DNA of 64,000 nt from Ascaphus truei (lineage: Eukaryota > Chordata > Amphibia > Anura > Ascaphidae): contig CM071567.1 in assembly GCA_036426205.1 (NCBI GenBank), positions 288,350,145-288,414,144 on the forward strand, given 5' to 3'. Of this stretch, positions 1-11,499 are shown one piece after another. Below the pieces are notes generated by a model that was given only the letters and a program-made list of their open reading frames with translations, was not told the origin of the DNA and did no database searches. Each line of letters begins with the position of its first letter. Position 1 is the stretch's first letter. A program made the position numbers and the translations under genes.

Positions 1-1340
1 AGGTAATTTTACCTTTATGTGTTACCTGTCAGTATATTCATATACAACTACTTATCCACCCCATATTCCTTATACACTGTATACATCTAAGTGATATCTT
101 TCCGTAGAGCATAGGTTATATTTGGAAACCAGCTCACCCCCCCCCCCCCCCACTAGCCGTCTCTCCAATTGGGGATTTTAATATCCTTGTCTATATGTTT
201 CCTATCTGTGTGTTTGTTGATTGGTTTAAATAAAATTGTATTATTTTTCTTGATTTTATTATGGTTTTGAGTCTTGAGCCTTGGGTTTTTTTTGGATCCC
301 TCCCTATACCATTATATCCATTTCATGACGTCCTTAACTGGATGTCACAACTTTTGAGTGCAATGCTATAGGGCTTTTAGTGACCCCTGGCGGCCACTAG
401 TTCAAGTAGTTTATAGTCTTGTGGTATAAGCGGGTTTGGTTAGTTGACAACCTGGCCACAGCATTCTACACCAGCTGCAGGCAGTGCAGCTGTTTTTCTG
501 GAAGATCCTGGTCATGTGCAGTATTTTAGTCCAGGTGTTAGGACACAAAGGCATGGACAAATGTAGTAAAGTCCTCTGGGGTGATCAAGTTCTTAATACT
601 GTCTATGTTCTCTAGAATGAAGATTTGATCACGGCTGAAACAACAGGTTTAAGGATCAAGTCACAGTCAAGGACAACACAACGTTTCCACACATGGACTG
701 AGTTTAACAGCTGGGAACCCATATGCTTAAAACCTGTTGGTTGACCTAGCTGCAGTCTTGTTATTTATTTATTTATTTTTTATAATAATAATCAATAATA
801 TATTTTTTTTGCCTAGAAAATTGTTTCTTTATAGTGAGCAATGAAATAATATAAGATTATTATTTCTTTGTTTACATTTTCTGATAAAATAGTCAGCAAA
901 AGTCAATATTGTAAGAATTTGTTAACGTGCTATTAATGTTGTAGTAATATCCAGTGAAGTAAGTAGAGGTTAATGCATTGTTAATAATGTGTATGCTTCT
1001 CATTATATTAAATTGCATATTGTTATTTTTTTAATTTATTTAAAATATGTTAAATATGTTAGTAAGAGCATCAGACATAAGTAGAACAACTTACTGTTCT
1101 TGGTACCACGGACCAGCACGCTGAAATCCGCAATACGTTCACGGCCTCAAAAAAACATTTTCTTTTCAGTCCGGTTGCTGCCTGGGTGGATTAAAGTGGG
1201 ACTTCCAGAGCATTAATGCTACAGAATCGGCCAGTCTGATATAGCTGCCCAGAGGAGACCCAGAGGGAAGCTGTCTCTCTCCCTGTCTTCCCAGACCAGT
1301 TCTGAAGCAGTTTCTGTATCTGTCCTGCCCCTTGATGATG
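1..1340. other. AT-rich DNA, no gene seen
   Basis: No convincing coding frame, RNA gene or element boundary is visible. There is a C homopolymer near 137-151 and AT-rich runs near 760-1060. Short open frames here have no family resemblance. Confidence 0.5.
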
Positions 1341-1342
1341 TA

Positions 1343-1739
1343 CACTGGCAACACACTTTATTCGAGCTCGGCTAGTCCCACGAATTCGGGTATACCCGGG
1401 TGTATTGAGGTTTGTGACTGTTTTCTGCCCGAGTGCATTGAGGTATTTTCCAGGCAGGGATTGAAGCATTTTATTCCCGCTGGCTGCAATACTGCAAAGT
1501 ATATATATATATACTGCATTACAATTCATGAATTTATGCCATCTGTTAGACACGCGAAGCATTGCAGCCTATTAAATCCTAATCATTATCATTTAACAGA
1601 TCAGCCGCCCGTCAGCCAGGCATGAACCCAGGCTGGGAAGGCAAACGCAACGGGGCTTGTCAGAGGTGAGGAGCGGCGCATTCCAGGTATCTGCCAGGTA
1701 CATACTGGGTATTTGCTCGAATAAAGTGTGTCGGTGCAG
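1343..1739. mobile_element. Tc1/mariner-type MITE with TA duplication
   Basis: A 397-bp non-coding element is flanked by TA at 1341-1342 and 1740-1741. Its 25-bp ends are inverted: the inner 14 bases (ACACTTTATTCGAGC-like) match and the outermost bases are looser. The interior has a short (TA)n tract near 1501. The left part of its reverse complement recurs at 59859-60136, so this is a family. TA target duplication with TIRs beginning CA or CT points to the Tc1/mariner superfamily. It encodes no transposase and would depend on one supplied elsewhere. Confidence 0.8.
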
Positions 1740-2439
1740 TAGATGACCAAATATGGATATCTATGTCCTGAGGGGGATGCTATAGTATCATATTCGGTCA
1801 TCTACCTCATCAAGGGGGTTGGAAAGGAAATTGAAATCATTTGAATCTCCTCTACAAACACAATGATGGCCTCTATAACTGAATATGGTCCTATATAATT
1901 CCCCCTTATAATGTAAACACCACTATCTGGTTACTTACTTGATGGAGAAGGATTGCCAGGAAGAGGTTGGCAAGGAGGCGTGGGTGAGAGCAGATGTGTA
2001 TATGGATGGGTCAAGGATTAGGAGATATATCTCCAGCATCAGGAAGGAGTAGATAGAGAGAGGGTGTTAATAGAGAATTTGTGAGGGTGCTTTTTATTGA
2101 GGGGTAAATAAGTTGTTGGGCGAGAGGTGTATAAATAATGGTGCAGTGTATGGACACAGGCAAAGGTGGAGGGGAGGAGAGATGAAGACATGTGGATAGG
2201 AGGATAGTAGGGAAGTTGGAGGGAATGGAAACATTTACAAAGGAGTGAGGAAACAGTTAACAGTAAAAGCAGTAGGGAGGGCATAGTGAGATTCAGGAGA
2301 GACTTCCCAGGTATTGGAGGATAGGAAGAGTACAAATTATCAGAGCATTTAGAATGTCAAGTTCTCATATCTGCAGAGTTGTTGTTGTAGTCCAGAGTCT
2401 AGATCTTCCTGTAGTCTTCACCTCTAATTCTAACTCCAG

Positions 2440-2840
2440 AAATAACTCCCCTGCCACTTTATATGTGACACTTAAGGTGTTACACAGCTATGTGGCACAT
2501 CCAAGATATACTGACTAAAATACTCTAAACAGATTCACTTGGTTAATAATTAAGGAGGGGTTTGCCTACAGTCCTCTACTCAGACAGACATACCAAGGAG
2601 TTGTTAATTAGATCAGTTCTGATGTATTTGGGGTTACATTGATAGAATAATTCTACTCAGACTGACATACTTGCGTGAAGAAATGTCAGAATATTAGTCC
2701 AGGTATTCAGTATGCATCCATGTTTAAAGATATTAAAAGATATAGAAAACATCCAGATATTATAAATCCAGCATTAACTCCACAGACACTTTATATTTGA
2801 CATTTAAGATGTTACACAGCCAGCATAAGAAGAGAGACAA
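2440..2840. repeat. Diverged local direct duplication
   Basis: A segment near 2455-2500 (containing GGTGTTACACAGC) recurs with substitutions near 2785-2822 (GATGTTACACAGC). A second pair of similar phrases (CTCAGACAGACATACC / CTCAGACTGACATAC) lies between them, giving a spacing of roughly 300 bp. It is non-coding, of unknown origin, and the edges are approximate. Confidence 0.45.
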
Positions 2841-3069
2841 ACACAGGAGCTGTACCCATGCAAGTGAGATTCATCTCTACTACGCTACTTACGTTATAGA
2901 ATGAGGTTAGTCTAGATCTTAAAAAACACTGGAGGGGAGGGTGTTACTAAGTGATAATGATTATGTCAAGCTGTGAGATCACAAGTACAGATGGCAGCCA
3001 GATGGTCAGCCAAATTAAGGGATCAGTTGATACATCTTAATTTCAGTAGAATTACAGCTCATAAAAATA

Positions 3070-4409
3070 AGACTGGTGTGGGCGTGGCCAAGGAGTTGAG
3101 CTGAGCGGTTCCAAGTAGGAGCAGCTCCATGACCATTTAAGAATAAAAACAATCTAAAACCAAATAAAAACTATATAAAAATATAGTCGAGTGGGGGGAG
3201 ATTGCCCTGGGACTAGACAGGTGCTGTTGGAGGAGGATGGAGAGAGGAAGGAGGAGGTGCTGTGGGAGGAGGAGCTTGGGAGGAAGAGACCTCTACTGTC
3301 CCCGCATCATGAGAGGGCTAAAATAGCCACCAAGTTCACGCGGTTTAGCTAGTTTGCTGAGGTGATTACCGCTGGGCCAATTGAGGTGGTGGACTGATGG
3401 TGCAACGAGGGGGAGAGACGATAGGCCCGAAGATCGGATAAGACAGCCAGATCAGGCTGAGCAGTACCAGAGTGGAAGGATGTGCGGATTGGACTCCAGC
3501 TCCGTCAGGGGAGGTGAGCATGAGTGCTGGAGCCCGTCTCTGCCTCCAAGACCCCTGCACCCCCCATCGCCGAATGCCCAAACCACTATCATGCCCCCAT
3601 CACCTCATCCTCATCGGAGGATCAACAGCAGCGGAGACCCCAGCGTTGCAGTTAGGGAGCTGCCATCGGCCGACGGGGCTGCATAGAGTGGAACCGTGGC
3701 CATCTTAAAACTGTGCTCCATGGTGGTGCCGTTGTTGCCCTGTGCCTTCCCCAGCCTCATAAACTATCAGTTGGGGCATTTCACTGGTGGGGGGATCCCT
3801 GCAGGGTTCTCCTCTGACAGCAGACTCTGTTCCTAGTGAGCAGGGGCAGCACATTCTCATCGGGCCACCCCCCCCCCACCTCCCAAAATGACTGATGTGG
3901 ACCTGTGTGACAAAGAAAGGAGGCGAGGTCCAGCTTCAAGTTGGAGAAGAGAGAGAATGGCTGCATCTAAAGAGGGCTGCCACCTAGGTCAGACCTTCAG
4001 ATTTGTAGGCTCTCTCCCCCCTCCAAATAAAAATAAAGAAAGAAACAGCCTGATTTTATCTGACTGGGTTTGTCACTCACATACAACAAATAAATTCAAT
4101 GAACAGTATAAACAAAAGTTTAGCTTGATTATTTCTGGACACGCTACTGGGGAGCTGCTGAGAAGAAGAGCTCCCGAGTACCCTCTTTAAGCACAAGACA
4201 AGAGCAAGCACAATCACACCTGAATTCAACATTTTCTTGAAAGAAACTGACCCTAAAAGAATCTACAATGGCTAGGAAAACTTAAAGAACCCAGAGCCAG
4301 GATATTTCCCGATACTTTCAACATCTCAGCCCTCAACAGAGCCAAGCACGAATTCACAATATGGTGCGCAACATGTGCACCCACATAGACAGCCCGAGAA
4401 CAACTGCAA
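3070..4409 (+). promoter_or_regulatory. Probable 5' UTR of L1-a
   Basis: The stretch upstream of ORF1 begins with a GGGCGTGGCC-like phrase near 3078 and is moderately GC-rich between about 3180 and 3900, unlike the AT-rich DNA before it. A GC-rich leader of 1-1.5 kb before ORF1 fits a LINE internal promoter region. No discrete promoter element is identified, and the start is judged only by the change in composition. Confidence 0.4.
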
Positions 4410-5249
4410 ATGGATGTAACGAAGGGGGAACTGAACAACGAATATATGGAAGTCCTTTTCACAATAATGAGAAAAGGCTTCCAAGATGATCTAAGAACAG
4501 CAATACATGGTCTAAAAACAAACTTAAACATTTTATCTCAAAGAACGGAAGGACTGGAGACCAAGATGGAGGGAGCACTACAACTACAATTATCTGCAGA
4601 CGACGAAATCATGAGACTAGGACATGAAATAAACTCACTAATAGACAGCCTGGAAGACCAGGAGAACAGGGACTGTAGATAAAATTTGAGAATTCGAAAC
4701 ATTCCAGAGTCAATATTAACTGACACGCTCAGTGCCTACCTTCTCAAATTATTTCTCCTGTTGATCCCTGACATAAAAAAGCATGATCTGGAGATGGATT
4801 TTGCCCACCGAGCGCTGGGCCCCAGATCAGAAGACCTGAGAAGATGGAGAGATGTTATCGTTAAGCTTCACTCCTACTCTGTAAAAGAAAGCATAATGAT
4901 AGCAGGCAGGGAGAATGAGATCTCCAATTCTAGAATGAATCTAATCAAATATTTAATGATCCGTCAAGACTTACAATCTCCAGACGCCATGAGATGAACC
5001 CCCTCATCCAAATATTGAAGGATCAGGGTATTCACTATAGATGGGGCTTCCCTTTTAAACTTGTGGATCCCAAGAATGGGAGATACATGCCTATCACGTG
5101 ACCTGAAGAATCCTTGCTATTTCTGAGATCCTTAGGCATCGTAGCCCCAGAGACCCAAGAAGAATCCCTAAACGATCTAAGGGCAACTAACAACACAGCC
5201 CTCCCCCCTCCCCCGGACCTCGGAACGTCTGGCAAGTCAAAGATACCTT
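4410..5249 (+). pseudogene. L1 ORF1p pseudogene (RNA-binding chaperone)
   Basis: L1 ORF1p is a trimeric RNA chaperone that coats the LINE RNA. Here an N-terminal helical stretch leads into the typical RRM entry motif NLRIRNIPES (about 4686-4715), then AHRALGPR and DVIVKLHSYSVKE, which match the RRM and C-terminal parts of vertebrate ORF1p. The C-terminal signature (YRWGFPFKLV, about 5037) is in another frame. Breaks: an in-frame stop at 4680-4682 before the RRM, a frameshift near 4990, and a further stop near 5101. The first ATG with helical content, at 4410, is taken as the start; the true start could lie upstream. Confidence 0.8.
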
Positions 5250-5639
5250 AACACAGGGGTCTAAAAAGAAACATCTAATCCTAAAAGTCTGGAACTTAGA
5301 AATGTGACTTCCAAAGTTGTTGCCAACCTGAACTCTGTTGCTGAGCTCGGGTTACCCTTCCTCCGCTACAAGATGGACCCCCTCTCCCTCTTCTCCACCC
5401 TCGTAAAGGTTGATCTATAGGCTAAGTAGTGAAAAGCCCTCCACCCAAGCTTCCTGGAAAACTAAAAGGCTGTCAAGATGACGGCGTCCTACCTGATCTC
5501 CGTTGCAGATCCCCCTCAACAGGTTTGACTACACACAGACTCATAACCTATAAAGGTTATACGTTACTTATAAAGACCTTTCCTTCACCATATCCTCGAG
5601 AACTCTACTTAAGTTTGTTAGGATAAGCTCATAAAGACC

Positions 5640-8080
5640 CAGTTTCATTCACACACCCCCCTCCCAGTAGATACTATATTCACACAAAGGTTTGATATTT
5701 CCGCTAACTTCCTACATTGAATGCTAAATGTACAAAATGTTTTAGGATTCAGTAGTATTGTTAGGCCTTCCCTCTCTAATTTTCTCAACGCCTACCCCCT
5801 CTCCTCCCACCCCTTTTTTCTCCCTCCCCCCCCCCCCCTCCCCCCCCCCTCCCCCCCCCACCCACTCCTTCTATCCCCCTCTCCCCCTCACCTCTACCCT
5901 CTCACCTTCCCCCCCACCGCTCCCCCTTTCCCCTTTCCCCCCTCTCCCCCTTCTCCCTCCCTTCACTCCCCTCTCCCTATGCTCAAAGATCAATTATAAT
6001 AGGTTAGTGAACATCATACTAACTAAGAAAATGTCAGAAATGTACCACAAAATATGCACAATCAAGGTCATTATGTATCGTTCTTTTTCCAAATGCTCAG
6101 CTAATCAAGGTTGATCACAGGCCTGGTAAACAAAACCACAACACAACCAAACACAGAACCCACCCCCCAACCCCCACCCTAGCTCCTCCCCAAAATTCCC
6201 CCACCCCCCTCAAAGATCAGTTATGCTGTAATAGGTCTGTGAATATCCGTAACGCTTGACTGCCCGCAGTCCTGGCCAGTCCCCAATACTGAGGTGGATA
6301 AGGGTATAACACGCACCCACAGCAGTGAGGGCGTGCCCGGAGTGTGGTATGATGCGTTGCCGGGCCTGGTGAGAAAGGGTTAGCCTGATACTTGCCGCGT
6401 CAGGGTGGCAGAGATCCGAGGGTAAAGATCCGAAAGCCGTAGGTCAGGGGCAGGAGAGAGCAGCGTAGTGAGGTCCAAAGCCGAGTCAAGGGAGTAGCGA
6501 GGTACACGAAGTCTAACGAGAGCCAAGATCAAATTCAAGGATATCAAACGAGGGCAGGGACTGGAGCGAGAGCTGCAACACAAAAGAGAGCCAGGCATAG
6601 ACCTCCGTACAACAAGAGCCATAGGAAAACTATGCAGAGCGAGGACGGAGAGGGCAGACAGGAACTATAAATGCCAGAGAACCAATGGGAGCAAGAGGCG
6701 GAGCAGGGGCTTGACTGAGCGGTCCCAGGGATAGGTTAGGATGCCTGGTGTGGTGTTCCCTTGTGGGAATAGCCTCCAGCTGCTGGGAGGTGGAGCCAAG
6801 GCTGCAGGAGGAGTGTAGAAGAGGACGGGTGCACGTGCGCCCTGTAACACTCCCACGCGCGCGCCCCTGCAGCGTGTGGGCGGAGGCAGCGTGTGCCGCG
6901 GAGGAGCGGCATGGTGTCCGACCGGAGCGGGTAAGGAGCTGATGGGGAGGGGGCCTGGGACGAGCGGCAGTACTGGGAGCCGGGGTGACAGGGACCTGCT
7001 GTAAGGCACGTGTCCCCCGATCCCTTACAATATCATGTCAACTAAGAAAATGTCAGAAAGGTACGACAACATTTGTACAGTCAATCAAGGTCAATAGGTA
7101 AGTTTCTATATACTAAACTTTAATTAAGCAGCACATACATTTCCCCCTCCAGTTCCAGTTTCTCCCTCGCATCCTTTGCTGAATGTTCAAAATGTTTAAA
7201 GACCAAGAGGTATTACAATGTTCTTTTCCTGTGTTTAAGATGCACCCTCACGTCCCGTTGTTCTCTCCTCCCTTATCTTCCCCCCCCCCCACTCTGAGTA
7301 GATATTATACTCACACAAAGATTCAAACTGGTCACTAACTACCGACGTCAAATTTAAAATGTACAAAATGTTTTAGGAACCAGCAATAAGACTAAGTAAG
7401 ATTATTATGTTAGTGTTATGTTATTGTTATAAGTTAAGTTATGTTCCTTTCATATGTTTAAGATACACTCCTCATACCTCCCCTTCCCCCCTCATCCTCT
7501 CCCCCTTTTTCCCTTCTCCCCTCCCCCTCACCGGTCCCCTTTCCCCCCTCCCCCCCCTCTCTCTCCCCTCCCCCCCTCCGCTCCTACCTTCTCTCCCTTT
7601 TTCCACCTTCTACTCTACCATTTTCCCCTCACCAAATTTTATAATCCAACTAAAACAACAAATATTTCCCCAGCCAACACCTCAGCCCGTTTGGACCCTC
7701 ACGGCTAATGTTGTTGTAATATATTCTTAAGATTGTTTACTCTATACGCAGAGGTTACTCTGCTTTTTCTTCTGGTGACCCTCATGCTTTGGGACCAGGA
7801 GGTCTCCCAAGGGCGACATGCCCAACTGCCTTATCACCACCGTGATTAAGGTTCACACACTAGGGCCTCTATTAAGTCCACCTTTTTCTTTTCACTCTCT
7901 CTCTTCCTTTCTCGCTATTCTGTCTCCCTTTCCTTCCCACCACCTCTCCATTGCCCTTCGATGTCCCTCCAGGTAAATAACCAAACCATCTGTTCTCTCA
8001 TTAAAAACACTCAAATCTCATCAAGACCCACCTTGGGAAAGTGGATGGTCTCCAATACGCTCTAACTAAAAAAGAACCAT
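5640..8080 (+). repeat. ORF1-ORF2 spacer of L1-a built from tandem monomers
   Basis: The spacer is unusually long and internally repeated. The phrase CTAAGAAAATGTCAGAAA appears near 6022 and again near 7043. A block with TGTACAAAATGTTTTAGG occurs near 5728 and 7358, each preceded by AGTAGATA and ACACAAAG. Pyrimidine-rich tracts (5780-5980, 7480-7615) alternate with AT-rich DNA. I read this as imperfect tandem monomers of several hundred bases, one interrupted by the solo LTR at 6248-7029. The proline-rich open frames here come from C-rich low-complexity DNA, not a gene. Confidence 0.6.
6248..7029 (-). mobile_element. Solo LTR, Ty3/Gypsy (family of the 46.7-kb element)
   Basis: A 782-bp insertion is flanked by the 5-bp duplication ATATC (6243-6247 and 7030-7034). 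Its reverse complement ends with the same run of motifs as the LTR of the Ty3 element at 46710 (CACTCCGGGCACGCCCTCAC, then GTACTGGGGACTGGCCAGG-like, then GCGTTAC). With the insert removed, the L1-a spacer reads through in register with its other monomer. No internal region remains, so this is the product of LTR-LTR recombination. The terminal base that should complete the closing CA has mutated. Confidence 0.85.
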
Positions 8081-8084
8081 GTCT

Positions 8085-9898
8085 AACCCATCATATATAA
8101 AACTTGTCTCACTCGATGTTTAAAGGGCTACACTCAACTAAAAAAAAGGAAACTTGCACTTCAAGAATTAAAAAAAAAAAAAACGAGATATCTTGTTTAT
8201 TCAGAAAATCATTTCACTACCATCTCATCGCCCAACACCTTTACGAATATTTTCCCTCAATCATATTATGCATCATTCAATAGCAAAAAAAAGAGGAGTG
8301 GCAATTCTAATTAAAAGAAAAGTTCCCTTTACCACCAATAAGGTGATCTCCGACCATGAGGTTAGATATCTGATTATCCAGGGTTCTCTCTTGGGCAACC
8401 CAGTCTCTCTAATACTGTATATACGCCCCAAATGGGAACCAAATAGAAGTACTAGAATCTTTAGAAAAACATAAAAGAAGTACTAGAATCTTTAGAAAAA
8501 CACTCCCTGTCCTCCTTAATAATAGCAGGAGACATGAATATGGTATGTTCTCCTGTACAAGATAAGTCCACCATCCCGGTGATCTCCAATTCAACTCATA
8601 CACAAACATGCTGCAATGAACTTTATAGAGCTAATTAAAGATTTCTCTTTGGTTTATATCTGGAGGGCATAACACCAAGGTCAGCGAGACTATACATTTT
8701 ATTCCGCCCCACATCAGACTTACTCAAGGATTGATTATTTTCTGGATACCAAAAATATTCTACAGGCATCCTTCCTCCCAGTCAAATATAGGCCCTATAA
8801 CCTGGCCCGATCAAGCCCCATTTAAATAACTCTCTCTCTACCATAAATTAAAAATAACTAATTCCAATGGAAATTAAACGACTCTCTTCTGAACTTCCCA
8901 GAAATAGAGAGCACTATTAAACAAAAACACACCGAATATTTTGAAATAAATAAAGGCTCCGCCTCAGTTCCGACAATGTTGTGGGAAGCCCACAAAGCGT
9001 CAAACAAAGGTGATATCATATCTATAGCCTCATTCAGGAAAAAAAGCAAATTGAAACAATATAAAGAACTCACAGATAAGATTATTAAACTACAACACCA
9101 GCATAAAATTAACCCCTCAAAAAACCTCTCTACAGTAAATTACTCAATGAAACAAGAACAGAGCTTAAACAACTCCAAATGGAAGAGGTAGAGACAGCGT
9201 TGAAATGGACAAACCAATGTTGCTATGATAAGGGCATTAAGGCCGACAGGTTATTAGCCAACAAACTACTGTAAGAGGTGTGACGGGTAGATCACAAATA
9301 TCTGCAATCCGCTGCAAATCAGGTCACATTTCCAACAACAAGAAAGAAATAGTCCAAGAGTTTACAAACTTCTACTCAAAATTATATAATGTGGGAATGT
9401 CAGGAGGACCCTACAACTCTGATGCGATCAAGCAATATCTAGAACAATGCAATCTGCCTATATTATCCGATGAGGATATGTTAACCCTGAATGGAAACAT
9501 TACCCAGGAAGAGTTATCAGAAGCAGTAAAATCTCTGAAAATAGCCAAAACACTAGCCCAGACAGTTTTACCAATCTTTATTATAATTGGGGCTATTCTC
9601 TCCCCATTCATCCTCGAGACATTTAACTCTTTCCTAGGAGGGGAACCAATACCAATCTCCATGTCCAAAGCCAGTCTGGCCATTATCCACAAAGAGGGTA
9701 GAGACCCACTTCAGTGTGGAAATTATCGACCAATCTCTCTGCTCAATACAGACTTAAAAATGTATAGCAAAATACTGGTGAACAGATTGAACCCGATTTT
9801 ACCAATGTTAATCCATATCGCTTTGTCTCGGGCAGACACGCCTCAGATAATACCCATAAGATCATGAATATTATTGACAACGTGCACCTCACCGCTAC
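8085..9898 (+). pseudogene. L1-a ORF2 piece 1: endonuclease and RT N-terminus
   Basis: ORF2p nicks target DNA with an APE-type endonuclease and copies the LINE RNA by reverse transcription. This piece starts at the endonuclease (KRKLALQELKKKK near 8140, RGVAILI near 8293). It continues through a decayed linker to the RT N-terminal region (9280-9867), with the typical NYRPISLLNTDLK motif at about 9720. Frameshifts and stops occur throughout the endonuclease half. The piece ends exactly where the solo LTR at 9899 is inserted. Confidence 0.8.
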
Positions 9899-10605
9899 TG
9901 TCACGCTGCTCTCACCACAAACAGGACTAGACCGCCGAGCTGAGGTGGGGATGTATATAACCACCGGCCTACAATCACGGAGCCAGGTCCAGAGTGCGTA
10001 GTCTGAGTCGTGAAGCTGGGTCAGGGTAGGAGAGTTCAGGTATGTCAAGGTACTCGCCGTGGTCTGCGGTTGGAGAGCGAAGAATGGTCGATATCCGTAA
10101 GCCATGGTCAGGGAGAGGAGAGAGCAGGAATCCAAAGACAAGCTGAAGTTCAGGATTAGAGAAGAGACGGCTCAAGGTACAAGCAAGGGTCAAGGCACAG
10201 GTTCAGACAAAGCACTAGAACACACAGACAGACTTCATGTAGCGAGCACAGCACATAAACCTTAGTTTATGCTCAGCAAAGTGAAAGGGAAACAGGAAGG
10301 CATTTAAAGGGGAAAGCGCTAATCAGGAGGGGTAGACAGAATTACATCATCGGATAGCAGGAGACTGATAGGAGGAGCCCGGATTGGACTCAGGTGAGAG
10401 GCAGCCGATGATCCTCCTCTGTTTGGTTGTCGCACGTCGCGCGCGTGTAGGTGGTGTGTAGCGTGGAGCGGGCACATCATTGATGGACGTGGACGCAGCA
10501 CGACCGTGCCGGGGACGTGCTTCCGCATATACGGTTGTCTGCAAACATGGAGGTTGACTTGCGCGCGCACCGCTGATGGGGAGGATCCTAGTGGTGATCC
10601 TCACA
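9899..10605 (-). mobile_element. Solo LTR, Ty3/Gypsy (related to the 32-45-kb array)
   Basis: A 707-bp block begins TGTCACGCTGCTCTCACCAC and ends GATCCTCACA, closely resembling the ends of the LTRs at 34347, 39474 and 44600. It interrupts the L1-a RT domain: reading leaves the RT frame just before 9899 and re-enters at 10606. The flanking five bases are GCTAC and TATAC, a poor target duplication with two mismatches, so that part is uncertain. The GC-rich CpG-bearing sequence near 10430-10570 belongs to the LTR. Confidence 0.75.
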
Positions 10606-10990
10606 TATACGAAGGCAATATTACTAAGTCTAGATGCTGCAAAAGCATTTAATAGAATGAAATGGCCTTTCTTAGATGGTGTCATGCTAAAGTTCGGATT
10701 TAGATGCCCATTTCTAGAGGGTGTCAGAGCTCTCTACCAGAGTCCCACAGTGTATGTTAAACACCCCGGAAACAACTCAGACCCAATTGTGATAAGAAAT
10801 GGAACTAGACAGTGTTGCCCTTTGTCTCCGCTCCTTTTTGCATTATCAATTGAACCTCTTGCCGCTAAAATACGAGACAATGTCAACGTGCAAGGAATCT
10901 CTATTGATGGCATAAACTACAAATTCTCTTTTTTTGCAAATGATGACATACTAAACCTGGCCAACCCCCATACTTCCCTGCCCAACCGTC
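10606..10990 (+). pseudogene. L1-a ORF2 piece 2: RT palm
   Basis: This carries the core of the reverse transcriptase. LSLDAAKAFNRMKWPFL (about 10627) contains the first catalytic aspartate motif, and GTRQCCPLSPLLFALSIEPL (about 10803) follows. The YADD-box position reads FFANDDIL, a variant likely to be damaging. The reading frame is open across the piece, then ends at an A-rich junction (poly-T on this strand) marking a minus-strand L1. Confidence 0.85.
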
Positions 10991-11499
10991 AATTTTTTTT
11001 TTTTTCAAATTTTTTATTGTTTTTTTTTTACCAACGGAGTACATCACAATATCAGGGGCATTCTTGGGGAAAAGGTACATATGAGTCTCAGAAAAGGTTT
11101 AACAGTTATTCACCAAAATGAATACCTTACGGCTTATGGAAGCGAATTGTGACTGGCGTTCGCCCGGTGAAACCTCACATGGGTTTTCTGTCAGGCTAGA
11201 GCTTGGCCCCTGCCTCTGGTAGAGGCTGTATTAATGTACTAACATTCCGTCATACTTCTCTGGGAAGAAACAAAGGATAGAGAGAGAAAGAAGGGAAGGA
11301 GGAGAGAGAGAGAAAGAGGGGGGAGAGGGGAGGGACGAGGGGGAGGTGGGGGGGGGGCTGGGATTGGACAGAGGGACGGGAAGGGTGGTCCCCTCTCACC
11401 CCGAGGCCGGGACAAGACGACACACGAACCTTACCGGACCGGACCCAGGAGCCCAGAGGCAAGGCCTAAAGGATCTACCCCTGGTCATCCGCGAGCGGC

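Noticed and set aside
5721..6114. Proline/serine-rich open frames over the C-rich tracts (also 7407-7730 and 22646-22971)
   Set aside because: Low-complexity pyrimidine tracts lack stop codons in several frames; no start context, domain or conservation supports a gene.
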